Positions 22,173-34,250 are shown, numbered from the stretch's first letter. The stretch: 64,000 nt of DNA from Amaurobius ferox (GCA_951213105.1 OX578147.1:127678322-127742321), one strand, 5' to 3'. The notes: a model not told the origin generated them from the letters alone. Numbers and translations: made by a program.

Positions 22173-22399
22173 TCTTTTATGTATTATTTTGGGGTAGAGT
22201 TGAATTTAATAAAATATATAAGTGCGAGGTTAACACAATATAACGCAGAAAAACAATACAGTTTATATAATCTAATCAAATATATCAAGCACGAAATATA
22301 ACCCAGTTTATGAAAGATCGTTCATATGATCGCAAGTGGTGTGTGCATTTCATTTCAAACGAAATATTTTTATACTCAGCTGCACACGTATTTCGCATA

Positions 22400-23250
22400 G
22401 TCATACGAATATTTGGTAAAATCGGAAATGACATCTCCGGAGCCAGAAGTATAAATCTACTCCCTGCAAAATTTGATGCTGAATTCATATTATTCATTAT
22501 CTATGCTATTCCTACAGCCAATTCTGAAAAATAGGTATTGTAAAGAAAACTTGTAATAATTTTAATTGGAAGTGACATTTGTAAAATCAGAAGTGGAAAT
22601 CCTTAATGAATTCTTCTAACCTCTAAGCAATTTTATACTGAATCCATATCAGTCATCATTTAAGCTCTATCTATAGCCGATTTTGAGAAATAAATGTTCG
22701 AAGGAAAATTAATATTTATTTTTATCAAGAATTGGGAAAAGAACTGAAAGTGAAAATCTTTAGTAAATCCTCATTCCCCTACCCTTACTAAATTAAATCC
22801 CCTACCCATACTAAACTCGATGCTAAATTTATATCAGTCAACATCTAAGCTCTATAGTCAATCAAAATATACGTTTGAAGGAAATATTCTGAACCGTAAG
22901 TAGAAATCCTTAGAAAACTAAATTCCAAGGGGGGCAGGAAGTTCCCTACTTCCTCTGGAATATGATGCTGAATCTATATCATCCATCATCTAAGCTCATC
23001 CTTAAAAAAATAGATGTTGCAAGGGAAATGTAAATTTTTTAAATGGAAGTGCCACCTCCACAACCAGAAGTTGAAATTCTTAGTGAATTTCTCAACCCCC
23101 CCTCACAATTTGATACTGCATAAATCATCGTCTAAGCACTATCCTTAGCCAATTCCAAACAAAGTCATAAACACTTTTCAACTTTATTGTAAAGTGTTAA
23201 AAATAGATGATGCAAGGGAAATTTTTGAACCGGAAGTGGGAAAATATCTT
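22400..23250. repeat. Degenerate tandem repeat, ~5 units of 150-200 bp
   Basis: Recurring landmarks in order: ATTTGATGCTGAATTCATAT, ATCATCTAAGCTCTATC, AGCCAATTCTGAAAAATAG, GTTCGAAGGAAAA and GGAAGTG..AATCCTTAGTGAATTC. They recur near 22470, 22630, 22810, 22965 and 23110. No frame is conserved among units. A 40-bp hairpin insertion interrupts the last unit. Confidence 0.6.
23160..23199 (-). mobile_element. Solo 40-bp hairpin of the Helitron-like family
   Basis: Exactly the head hairpin of the family (reverse complement: TAACACTTTACAATAAAG then TTGAAAAGTGTTTATGACTTT) with nothing else of the element. Related tandem units nearby run uninterrupted through the same point (…CCAATTCTGAAAAATAGGT…), so this is a clean insertion rather than a remnant of a longer copy. 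Confidence 0.6.
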
Positions 23251-23252
23251 CT

Positions 23253-23345
23253 TCTATATAATAAAAGGCAATGTCTGTGTGTGTGTGTCTGTCTTATACA
23301 CTATACGTTCAGCGACCGCGCGTCACAATATTTTCTCTGAACTTT
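23253..23345 (+). mobile_element. Helitron-type 5' end fragment
   Basis: Begins TCTATATAATAAAAGGCAAT followed by (TG)n and TATACACTATACGTTCAG. The same start occurs on the minus strand at 51650. 5'-TC and a short microsatellite are typical of Helitron ends. The remainder of the element was not identified. Confidence 0.4.
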
Positions 23346-24884
23346 TGTACATATTTAATTATAGCTATTTTAGAGGATTGAATTTACAAAACAGCATAGA
23401 AATTTGATAAAATAAATTTTAATTCACTCTAAAAAATTAACTTTGTTTTAAGATTAATATATCTGAAAATAATATTTGAAAAATGTCAGAAAATTATTTT
23501 GAACATACCTCAAATCTTAGATGGTAGCATTGGAATTTGTTTCAGCGAATTTTTTTTATAAGATTTAGTCACATATTGAGAAATGCATTAGCAACTAGCA
23601 CTGATAGCACAATGAAATTACCATATAATTGCATGAGAAATTAAAATAAACTTGCTTTTTGTGCTTCCTTTAAAAAGCAATATCGGCTATCACTGAAATC
23701 AACATGGGAAGCAAGTTCATGCCAGGAACAAACCAGAATTTTTCTTTCTACATCCCTGCATTCAGTCGGACACCATGCATACCCCACCTGTAGATGGGTC
23801 GTCTCAGTAGTTAGCTGGATGTTAGATATGAGCTGTAAACATGAATGAATAACCAAAAGCAAACCTACCCATTAGGGTTATAAACATATCTATTTAGGTG
23901 TAATTCTAGAAAATTTTTCCCTGTTCGGTCTTTATTTCCTTGTTGACCTCGCCTTTCAACAAATAATGGATAGATTCTGCTGTTAAACACAAGGACAATG
24001 AAGCTACTATTTGTACCCAGACGGCTTGTATTGAAACTAAGGGGCCCTTCTTTGAGTCTTTTTTGACTATTTCAGAAATGAGACACAGAATCCAAACAAA
24101 CGCAACTTATCAGATGTTTACAAAATATTTCGTACTTTTCTTTCATTCAAACTTACAGGTCGTGTTTAGGCTTTATATCTAATTTATAGTTGTAATTTTA
24201 CAATTACACATATGTAAATTTCAAAACCTTCAATTAATTTTTAAAAAAATATATATATTTACACACAAATGCATAGCTGCCAACCTTGGAAAATGAAAAT
24301 TAGGGAGATTTTTAAATATATGCAATTCGTGACAAAAGTCGAAAAATCGCACAGCGCGATAACAATTTCTTTTTTGACAGAAAGCATAAAAGGGAATTTT
24401 CAAGACAGAATAGGAATTTTTTTCCCTCTACTACAAAACTGCACCATAAAAAATAGACAAATATGATAAACAATCTATATTGTATCTATAAACACAATTT
24501 AATTTCAACGAATACAAAAGAATTAAAACATCTTTTAAAAAATAAGCACATTCGTTAGTTATTCTCATCAGAGTCTATAACAATGTTCATTACACTGAAT
24601 ATGATGCATAAAGAAAAATGTCATTGGTTACTGTTTAATAATCATTCACATGTCTTTGACACAGAAACACTTCTCTGCAGATAAAATATTGAATGAAAGA
24701 AATCTTTTGGTAGATAAAAATACAGCACATAAAAGTTCTATATAATTAAAAAATGTCAAATTGAATCCTTCTTACTACTTAAAAATAAAGTAGTAGCTCT
24801 TTTTGCTTTTTTTACCGGGAGACTCCTTACTAAATTCCTCTTTAATATCCCTTCACAGAGTTCATACCGATTTTTCAAAATAGA
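23346..24884. other. Non-coding, no gene seen
   Basis: AT-rich with a few short open frames that show no family resemblance. No repeat pairs were noted within the window. Confidence 0.35.
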
Positions 24885-25420
24885 AAAATTTGTATTATGC
24901 AAATATAATTAAAAAATTAACCTTAATAATTAGCCATAATATGAAAATAAGCTAGTTTAGTCAATCTAATATGCAACATTTAAATGATGGAGATGGATGG
25001 AAAAAGATACTAACGTACTCTCGGCAATTCAAGTGAAGAAACTGAATTGCGCAATCGCACTATTTATGCGAAAATAATTAAGAAATTAACCACAATAATT
25101 AATCAGAATATGAAAATAAGCTAGTTTAGTTGATCTAATACGCAACATTTAAATGATGGAGATGGATGGAAAAAGATACTAACGTACTCTCGGCAATTCA
25201 CGCGAAGCAACTGAATTGCGCAATCGCATTATTTATGCGAAAATAATTAAGAAATTAACCATAATAATTAATCAGAATATGAAAATAAGCTAGTTTAGTC
25301 AATCAAAAATGCAATATTTAGAAGATTGAGATGGATGGAAAAAGATACTAGTGTACTCTCGGCGATTCATGAAAACAAACTGAATTGCGCAATCGCAGTG
25401 TTTATGCAAAATTAATGAAC
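24885..25420. repeat. 169-bp tandem repeat, about three units
   Basis: The motif TTAACC..AATAATTA starts at 24917, 25086 and 25255, an exact 169-bp spacing. Units share ATATGAAAATAAGCTAGTTTAG, GATGGAGATGGATGGAAAAAG, ACTCTCGGC and CTGAATTGCGCAATCGCA. Similarity is above 85% by eye. Possibly a small piece of a satellite family. Confidence 0.8.
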
Positions 25421-25903
25421 AAAATAACATTTTAGCGATTTATGCTCAATAGCCTTTGAAGAAGTATGTTTACTTTCATAAAATACGCAATCGAGATCTT
25501 AATTTACAATACACGCGGCCGTAAATCTCCGTTAATTTGATTGGCATTACCCTGCATTGTATTATGGATTTGCTACCATCCCGGGAATGATAAAAATCAG
25601 TGCTAAAAATGCGGAAAATTGGTGTTTTCGGGGAATTATACCATGTCTGGTTAATAGATAAATTTCCAACAAAAAAAGCCAGAGAATTTCGTTAGTAATC
25701 CGGAGGCCGGAGAAGTAATGAAAAATCCAGAGAGTTGACACGTCTGCAAAGGGATTTTTTTAGGAAAATCCCTTTTGTACGGATTTTTTCTAATTATTGT
25801 AAAAATTCGGGAGATTTAGGAATTTTTCGGGAGTTCGGGAGATTGCCTCAAAATTCGGGAGATTTGGCAGGTATGCAAATGTATAAATATTTTATCATCA
25901 GCA

Positions 25904-26125
25904 ATGTTCACAAGCCCCATTACTGTAGTACCAACTGACCTCTCCCCCCTTTGTCGGGGCCCTGTGTATGCATCAAGAAAGCGCAGAGAAATTACTGAAG
26001 CTGTGGGTGAGTACACCAAAAGAAAACTGACCGGACTCTTCAACATAGAAATTCCACCTTCAGAAGAAAATGAACATAAAGATACTGATGCATTTGAACA
26101 ATTTTTTAGTTCATTGAATTGCTAA
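25904..26125 (+). CDS. Possible terminal exon of an unrecognised gene
   Basis: An open frame ends at TAA 26123-26125. Its C-terminal part looks coding: VYASRKRREITEAVGEYTKR, then KLTGLF and IEIPP, an acidic run and a hydrophobic end (FEQFFSSLNC). A possible splice acceptor (CATTACTGTAG) lies at about 25919-25929. AATAAA signals follow near 26211. The upstream residues would not belong if that acceptor is used. The segment SPLCRG…SRKRR superficially resembles SPVRKPWSVKSSHK encoded near 20955-21000, so it could be a distal exon of the same gene family; this is speculative. No domain assigned. Confidence 0.3.
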   Translation: MFTSPITVVPTDLSPLCRGPVYASRKRREITEAVGEYTKRKLTGLFNIEIPPSEENEHKDTDAFEQFFSSLNC

Positions 26126-27440
26126 TTTCAGTTTATGTTTTGAATATGTACGTATGGAAGCTTTAATATGTTTTGAATGGAAGAGTTAATATGTTCACAT
26201 TCATATTAAAAAATAAATTCAAGATTGCACTTTTAAAATATCTGAAAATGATAAAATAAGATTCTTGGCAAAAATTTCTATTTACCAGTTTAAACCTTGA
26301 ATTTGCACAGCAGCAGAGCTAAAGGGTCTGCAATACCTGCGACTTTGGTAGGACTTGTTGGAGCAGTAGTTATTAGAAGAAACAGGAAAAGATGAAGAGG
26401 ACAATTTAGTTTTACTACATTTAAGCCCACTACATTCTCCCCAAACAATCACCGAAGGCAGAAAATGTAGATCTACATTTTTCAACCAATGTCTTATTTT
26501 TGAAATCCTGTGCATTCTGTCTGCGGATCCCCACCAGTCTGTGGCATAAGCAGCTTAAAAACGGAATGGTGTCCTATGAGGAGACTGTAAAAACTCCTTT
26601 AGTGGCTGTCTTCCAACCAGTCATAAGGTACAACTCTTTGTTTCTTCTACTTGTTCGTTTGATGCCTTAGCAAGGTGTATTTCATTTCAAAGTTATTTAT
26701 TTGAGATTTTTTCAATAGCTTTATTTGTACTGCACTCTGAGGAGGTAAAGAACATTAACAATGAGAAGGATGTGTTACATGGCAGACTATTTTAAAAAAC
26801 AATATTTTTGTATAAAATAATTAACCACCTGCATTTAAAAAAGTGGTAATTTCTTAACAAAGAAGCAGTATGATAACATGAGGGCTAAGCGGAAGATAAA
26901 GGAGTGCAATATTTTAAGCAACATGTATGTGTGTGTGTGGGGATAAGCAGGCTACCACCACAGAGTACGAATCTCTATAAAACAACTACTACCCAACCAT
27001 GGTTATACAAATGCATAGATATGAACACTTCATCATGGCGCGAATATAGAACCTACAAGCATAAAAAGTAGAAGTCTTCTCAAAGCATTTTGAAAACACA
27101 TGCATGTACAATTAAAGACAAGACAAAATCTATGCACATTACTTTATTGGAATCAAAACATTTATACAATTTCAAGGTCAAGGAAACATTACACAACTCA
27201 AACTAAGTTTCATGTTTACCCATTAAGTATTTATAACGAACAGCACAGTTAAAAGTCAAACTTGCATCGCACCTAGATGTTGTGTCTATATTGAAACAGT
27301 TGTCATTAGCATATCCACTGAATTTAACAGCACAACTCATGTAGAATGGAACAACAGGTTGCTACAGTGTTTCCCAAACTTCCAATATCATGTGATTTCT
27401 TAAACTGATTTTATGAAAGTACTTTATTTTTACACATTAA
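26126..27440. other. Non-coding, no gene seen
   Basis: AT-rich, with a (TG)n run near 26925-26938. No credible frame or repeat partner. Confidence 0.35.
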
Positions 27441-27446
27441 TCTTAT

Positions 27447-27812
27447 CAAGGTGAGTACACTTTCCTTAAAAAAATTCAAACACTTTTCAAGAACCATGCA
27501 ATTATTTTTCAAAGACATAATTTCTTCAATATTATGAAGTTGTATGCGTTTCTGGGAGGAAAAATTATAGCCAGCTAACATTATTGTTGAGTGCTGAAGC
27601 AGTTGAGGAAATTTTTGGGTAAAAACAATGTTGTTTAGGGAAATTTCCAGAAAAAGCATAACTTCTCAAACAAAACATAATGCTGTGAATTTGCAGAACA
27701 CTTTCAACCCTGCCTTTTTCAAGCACAACAAAGAAAATGGGAAGTTTCAAGTACATGAAAATATCAATCTATCAAGTGCTTTCCTAATTTTCAAGCACCC
27801 GTATGCACCCTG
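27447..27812. mobile_element. CAGGGTG-ended MITE, copy 1 (366 bp), 6-bp TSD
   Basis: The right end reverse-complements to CAGGGTGCATACGGGTGCTT. The left end reads CAAGGTGAGTACACTTTCC. TCTTAT flanks it flush on both sides (27441-27446 and 27813-27818). The interior (GTATGCGTTTCTGGGA; GGGAAATTTCCAGAAAAAGC) is shared with copies at 29335 and 31435. No coding potential. Confidence 0.78.
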
Positions 27813-27818
27813 TCTTAT

Positions 27819-29328
27819 TGGCATATTACCTTCTTCTAAAGATTTATTTTAATAGTGTTCTTTTATCGGATAAAATTGTTTTTTTTTAAAAATATTGCTC
27901 CTTTTATATGGCAGAATCATGATTTTAATTCAATATGAGAGGTTTATTAGAAATTAATTCTAAACATGGCTACATAAATTTATTAATATAGATTGAGAGG
28001 ACAAAATATTATAGCAGGATTCTTGCACATTCATTAAAAGGAATTGAGCACAAGAAAAATTTATGTAGTGAAAAAAGTAGGTTACATTAATGCATTATGA
28101 AGTTTTATTAAACTTCACATAATATAATTTAATTTTAACACTATAAGAAATCTCGAGGAATGCTTATAAAATGTTTTCTTTAAATTTGAGCAAAATAACA
28201 TTTTGCTGATTTGGAAAAATTTGGTAAACTTTTGACAATATTTTATGCAAATGATCACAAGTAAGAAAAGGTGAGCATTAGACTTTTACACATGGGCTTT
28301 CGACACACACACACACACAAATCAATCATAAAAACAAAGTTTTCTGCATCGAAAGATTAGGCAACTATGGATATAATTACAAACTAAATTGAAATAAATG
28401 TTACACAAAAACATTTTTTTATCTATTAGGTTTGGAGATATAAGTGTCCACAGTGTTTACATATTTTGTAACACTCTGATTTCAGCCAGAGATACCCCAA
28501 ACATATGTTATTTCATTTACATCAAAAGTAATAATTTGGCCATGCATTCTTTAGCATACCCCCAGGGATATGCATAACAGCTTGAGAAACACTGAGTTAC
28601 AGAATAAAAAATGCAAATTACCTATTGCCATTCAACAATCTGAAAGGGGGAACAAATACAATAAACAAATTAAGATTAAAAAGAAATGTGTAAATAGATT
28701 AAGACGTTTTAGTTCAAGATTGAAATGTCAGTTACTACACTTACGTTTATATAAAATTTCATTTTGATATTCATTTTAGCAATGAACTACGTGCAAGCAG
28801 TCATTACTCTTTAAAATTTTATTTACATGATAAAATACTATTAGCAATAAAATTTATTCAGAAATGTTTTACCAACGATAAATATGTCTAACTCGTTAAA
28901 TCCTATGGTCTTTGCCTGTTCTGGATAAAGTAGATGGAACACAAAATTGTCCGCAAAAATGAGCTAATACTACATATTTAGCTAGTACTATAGTATATGT
29001 TTGATGCATGTATTAAAAAGTAAATTGTCTATCCCCTTCTTTTATTTACTGAAATGAACTTTTTTCAATAAAAAGTATTTTCTATGTTCTATACATAATA
29101 ATTACATCTGCTAATAATTTACATCAGTTTTCCACATTAAACAATGTGAAAAGTTATGTAGAATTTGTAGGTACGCATAAACTGATGAATATTATAAAAT
29201 ATTCTTTTAGCTGCATTCAGATTAATAACCCACATGTGTACCTGATGTTGCATTAAGAAAAGGCATAAAATTATGGATTATGCAAATGAATTTAAAAGTT
29301 TATTATATTTCAAGTGTGAATACTAACC
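27819..29328. other. Non-coding, no gene seen
   Basis: AT-rich; an (AC)n run at 28303-28319. Isolated short frames only. Confidence 0.35.
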
Positions 29329-29334
29329 AATAAC

Positions 29335-29751
29335 CAGGGTGAGTACACTTTCCCATAAAAAAAATTCAAGCACTTTCTCAAGTACCATGTAATTTTATTT
29401 TAAGGATGTCAATCAACTCCTCATTATGATGTGTATGCGTTTCTGGGAGAAAAAATAAATAGCAAACTAATGTTATATTTGAAGCCATTGAAATTTTTTT
29501 GGGGAAAAAAAAAAAGTTTAGAAAATTTTCAGGAACATCAGAATGCTAGGGAAATTTCCAAGAAAAGCAAAACTTCTTCAGAAAAAACACAAAGCCTAGG
29601 ATCCGTGGAACATTTTCATCCCTGCCTTTTTCAAGCACTTTCAAGGACTTAACAAAAGAAAATTGGGATTTTCAAGTACTTTCAAGGCCTTGAAAATGGT
29701 TATTTAAAATTTAAGTACTTTCCCGATTTTCAAGCACCCATATGCACTCTG
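29335..29751. mobile_element. CAGGGTG-ended MITE, copy 2 (417 bp), 6-bp TSD
   Basis: Left end CAGGGTGAGTACACTTTCCC, right end reverse-complementing to CAGAGTGCATATGGGTGC. AATAAC flanks it flush at 29329-29334 and 29752-29757. It shares its interior with the 27447 copy and has an extra direct repeat of the CAAGTACTTTCAAGG motif near the right end. Confidence 0.8.
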
Positions 29752-30255
29752 AATAACTTGAAATTTAGATACCAATGGGCATGATTAAAAATCCATGAAA
29801 ATAATCCTGGTCACTGATGTCAGATTTTTTATTTTGTTATCTGATAACTGAAATAAAACACAAGGTTTTCATGTATGGTTCCACACAACATTTCCCGTAA
29901 AAACTGCAAAACAATTTATTTGCACATTACAGGACCAATTAACTACAAAAAAAAATTCTTGGTTACTCTGGCCGTAACGGGAAGGTAACGAAGAACAACC
30001 AAATAAGTTTTCAAACAGGAACAGTTTGTAACCAAAATAATTAAAGAAGAGAAGTTTTCAAATGCTGTGACACCAGTGATCATTTATGACCAGTGACTTT
30101 AAATGCACACAATTTCTTCACTGTTCTATCACTCTGTATTAAAGAATGTAAATATTCATGCAATCTTGATAGTTCTGTATATTATCACAAAGGTTTAATT
30201 GATAAGGTTTTAAAAACTGATTTTTGTACAAATTGAGACAAGCTAACTTCAAGTA

Positions 30256-30399
30256 ATAAGGAGAACTCGAGCAATGTATATAAGCACAAATAACAATGTA
30301 GCATACGGCTGTTTAGAGTTCAAAAGAGGAATGTATGCAGCTGTATGCTGCATTATTAATGTTATTTGTGCTTATATATATTGTTCAAGTTCTCCTTAT
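30256..30399. repeat. 144-bp long hairpin (MITE or miRNA-precursor-like)
   Basis: The left arm begins ATAAGGAGAACTCGAGCAAT and continues TATAAGCACAAATAAC…TGTAGCATACGGCTG. The right arm is its near-perfect reverse complement (CAGCTGTATGCTGCA … GTTATTTGTGCTTATA … GTTCAAGTTCTCCTTAT). The loop is about 26 nt. Differences are a few substitutions and one small gap. No recognisable target duplication. Could be a foldback MITE or a small-RNA hairpin; the sequence cannot decide. Confidence 0.75.
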
Positions 30400-30611
30400 C
30401 CTTCACATAAAGTGCATTGCACTTATTACCTTCAAATAATTTTTAAAAATCATTGCAGGCAAATTGGTATTTTACATTGTTACAATCGTGGAGATCTTAG
30501 TTAAGAGCACATTACATATTGTATGTGCATTTAAAACAATGCAAACACTTTTATAGAGATCCTATACAAACTTGATTAATGAAAACTGATAAACATCATA
30601 AATTAGATGTT

Positions 30612-30752
30612 GATGTTGTTGAAACCCAGACCGTCCGACCTACCAGAAAGGTGTAAGGTAACTTCTTGGACGGTCGGGAAGTGCCACCCAATTTAGACCG
30701 GAACCCAGTGGGGGAGGCATCCACAGGGACCGTACCCTCCTTCCCCTAGATG
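30612..30752 (-). mobile_element. SINE family 1, truncated (tail half)
   Basis: Matches the tail half of the family: ACCCAGACCGTCCGACCTAC, AAAGGTGTAAGGTAAC, GTGCCACCCAATTTAGACC and ATCCACAGGGACCG, then stops before the pol III head. Confidence 0.75.
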
Positions 30753-31434
30753 TGAATAAAATGAGCTAATCGGTTTTAAAATTTTGATGTGTAAAGGCAG
30801 GGGCAGAGTTTAAAATATATCAGCAAAAATTCACAAAATATGTTTATTTTTTAGAGCAATATTGCTAATACATTTATTGTATCTTCTCATTTTCAGTACT
30901 TATTAATATTAATTATTACATCCTAAAGTACTACATTTTAAAATAAATTAGTTTGTTATTCTATGCATGTTCTATTAATGTTGCTCTACCAGTGCTACAT
31001 ATACTTGGGTATTTTCTAAAATCTAAATGATTATTTATAGCAAAAATTAAGTTGTGTGCATATCGTACAATTTAATAAAAAAAAGCTATGAAAGTCTAGC
31101 AATATACATAATTTTATTATTTTTGGTATTGTATTTAAACTTGTGCGAAATGTGTATGTAAAAATTGCATTTTGGGTTCTTATTTCTTTTTGCTTATAAA
31201 AATTGAGAACTTTGAACAGTGCAACATTGCACGCAAATTGGTTGGTACATATTTTTTCTGGCTGGTAAGAATTTCCAATAATTCCCAACCCCTGCTTATT
31301 AAACTTATTTCAAGTATTTTTCTCAATTTTTTTCTATTTTAAGTTTTTTTTAAGCCATTGCCAGTATCCATCATTTTTTAAAAAGTTTGCCAATATTTTT
31401 ATTTCTAGTTCATTTGCTGAATACTGTTTAGCCA
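30753..31434. other. Non-coding, no gene seen
   Basis: AT-rich; no credible frame or repeat. Confidence 0.35.
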
Positions 31435-31800
31435 AATTTTCAAGTACCATGTAATTTATTTTCATGGACGTCAATAAACCCCTAATTATGAAGAACTATG
31501 CATTTATGAGATGAAAAAAAAAATAGCAAACTAATATTATTGTGTATTGTTGAAGATGTTAAGGAAATTTTTGGAAAGAAAACAATGTTGTTTTGAAATT
31601 TTTCAGGAATAACAGAACAGCTAGGGAAATTTCCAGGGAAATCAAAACTTCTTGGATAAAACAATGTTGTGGAACATTTTAATCCCCCCCCCCCCCCCTT
31701 TACAAGCACTTAAGAAAGTTAAAATTTTCTGGTACTCCAAGGCTTTGTAAATGATCATCTACATCTTATAAACATGGTAAATAAGGTGCATTTAATTTTC
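31435..31800. mobile_element. CAGGGTG MITE family, decayed copy 3
   Basis: Shares TCAAGTACCATGTAATTTATTT, GGACGTCAATAAACCCC and GCTAGGGAAATTTCCAGG with the two intact copies, but both termini are missing. Contains a poly-C run at 31684-31699. Confidence 0.6.
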
Positions 31801-32799
31801 AAGTATCTACGAATCACAGAATTTCTATGAAAAAAGTACAATGTTAATTAAACATGACTATTTTAATTGAGTATGTCAGAACCGTAACAATAACATTTTA
31901 AATCTTTTCAAGAAACAAATTAAAGAAATTTAACAAATTCAACAAACAGTCTTGCTTCAGAGGAGAAAAGTCAACCAAGTGAATTGATAGCTGTAAGTTG
32001 CACTTCAGAATTCATGCAAATGGCTCATGCAATTCAACTGTCTACATGTAAAAAACATTTACATGTCTAAATATGACAAATTACACATAGAAATAGCAGG
32101 ATCAAACAATTTAAGATAAACTGCAAATGAAAACAAGTGTATCGAATCTGCATAATTTCTGAATTCAAAATACAAATGTGGGATATGGCAACATTTCATG
32201 TTACAGTACTATTTATATAATATTTTAACATAATTTTATAAAACAATCTTATTTACAATGAATTTGATATTTAATACTATCAAATTCATTATTTCTTGCA
32301 AGGAAAATATCTAAGTATATGCCCTTTAATTGTCAAAATTATAATAATTAAACAAGATATGCATCAGAATCATTGGTAGTTACAAGCAGTATGGAAAACT
32401 TGTTTGACTAAAAGAAGAAAATTATTGATTCTAAAAGAACAAAATATTTTTAATTTTACAAATTTCTTCTTAAATATTAGATTTTTTCTGACTCACTATT
32501 ATTCATTTCTAACTGTCCAGATCTGCAGGAACTATAGCTTAAATTATGTAGTAGACAACCAACAATGTGGCTAAAACTTTTAATTTTGTCTAGTAAAATG
32601 TTTTCCAGTTACCGTAGGTTATTAACTTATATGAGTAGCCTACATTATCAGAGCAATTGTAATAACCAGACAAAATCTTAATGCCTAGTTTAGTCCTTTT
32701 TCAATCCTATGGTCTAACATTACTCTGGCTAAATAAAATAAAAGGTACTTTACGTATTAATGTGATACGACAGTTGTTTCAATTGTTCATAAGCTTATA
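31801..32799. other. Non-coding, no gene seen
   Basis: AT-rich; a 13-bp hairpin (AATGAATTTGATA and complement) at about 32258-32291. No frame of interest. Confidence 0.35.
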
Positions 32800-32871
32800 T
32801 ATGTCATTCAAGTACACAGAGCATAAAACAATCATTGAAAGGGTATATTATGATTAGTATTTCGGATTCCT

Positions 32872-33919
32872 GTTGATCCAGGGAATAGACCCCCACTCAT
32901 TTTTCAAAGTACGATCCTGCGCCAAATTGGCTGATTCTTCGGGTTACAATTTCATTGCGTATACTTCGCCAATTCCGGTAGCCCATGGCTTCTGGTAACC
33001 CACGGACATCCAATCAGCGCTAGACTGTTTGGGAATCTGCATTTTAATAGTCTTCTGTGTATTTCAACAGACCTTTTTCGATCGAATTCGTTGACTCTTG
33101 TTTTTACAGATCTTTTTCGATCCATTTGCAAAGATTTGAACACATACAAACTTTTTGCAATAATTATTTAAAACATTCCTCGTAATTTATGGACATTAAC
33201 ATTTTACACAAATTTTCAGTAGATATGCAGATTCCAGTATTAAATGTACATGTATGTTCAAGAAAACGAGTTCCGGTGTGGATGTAATTAAAAATATGGA
33301 TATCTGTTACATAAAGGTTAGTTCCTTTCTTTGTTCATCCCGTGTTTTGAAATTGTTTTTTGTATTTTTCCATGTTTTTAAAATGGGTTTCTTAATTTTA
33401 AAGTATCGTTTTTTCTTGATTTTTGATAATGTACAATCTTTTTTCTAAGTATTGTTTTTTCTTAAATTTAGTTAAAGTACACGCTTTTTTCTAAGTTCTG
33501 TTTTTTCTGAAATTTAGTTAAAGTACAAACTTTTTTCTAAGTATCGTTTTTCCTTAAATTTAATTAAAATACAATCGTTTATTTAATTTTAATTTTTCAT
33601 ATTTTTTATAAGTATTGTCTTTTTCTTTTTAATTTTCGATGTTTTGAAGTTTTTGATATTGATTTTAAATCAAAAAATAATTTAAGTATCGAGTGTTTCA
33701 ATCTTTTATTCAAAATGAATTGCACTAACATTTTTCAAAATTCCAGCTCATAAACCTAAATAATACGATGTCACTTTGGTAGGAGGAGCCTATTTTAAAA
33801 CACAGGAATATACGTCACTTCAGTTGGGAGGAGTCAATTTCGAAACATGTAGAAACGCACCAACTTGGCGCAATTTTGTACTTCGAAAAAAAAGTGGGGG
33901 TCTATTCCCTGTTTTTACC
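32872..33919. mobile_element. TIR DNA element, copy 1 (1048 bp), perfect 8-bp TSD
   Basis: Ends: left GTTGATCCAGGGAATAGACC, right (reverse-complemented) GGTAAAAACAGGGAATAGAC. Both continue CCCCCACT…TTTTTC.AAGTAC and GCGCCAA.TTGGC. GGATTCCT flanks it at 32864-32871 and 33920-33927. The interior has a minisatellite of about 50 bp (CTAAGTATCGTTTTTTCTTA … GTTAAAGTACAA) at 33440-33600. No transposase. It interrupts the inverted-end element at 32800-34620. Confidence 0.85.
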
Positions 33920-33927
33920 GGATTCCT

Positions 33928-34250
33928 TCAGATTAAAATGTAAATAGAACAAATATCCACTAAGCTTCCACTCTATGTCCTGCAGAACACCTGCTGTTAT
34001 GTATAACTTCTGACAGTCAACCGGGCCAGATTCTGGGATATTTCTTCTTAGGGAATGAGCATCAGTGACATAGGCCTGCATAGCAAGTATAGGTCCATGC
34101 TTGAATTGCAACAGATCAACTGTTGTACAAATGGCTATTGCCATATTGCAGCCTTCAGAGAACGATGGGGGACTAAATGAAGATAAAGTTCCAACCACAT
34201 AAGCATGCATGAAACTGTCAGAGAATAGACATATATATTCAAGCTATGTG
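33928..34250 (-). pseudogene. Unknown ORF, copy A (of tandem pair)
   Basis: The minus-strand frame includes MHAYVVGTLSS, then TVDLLQFKHGPILAMQAYVT and DAHS, and continues KLYITAGVLQD to about 33928 where the MITE cuts it. The upstream part (NLCSSL) is followed by an in-frame stop that copy B lacks. Comparison with copy B shows substitutions spread over all positions with the frame kept over most of the length, so the unit may once have been coding. No family recognised. Confidence 0.4.

Noticed and set aside
22285..22534. Opposing 70-74 codon frames
   Set aside because: They overlap each other at the start of a noncoding tandem repeat; neither is conserved in neighbouring units.
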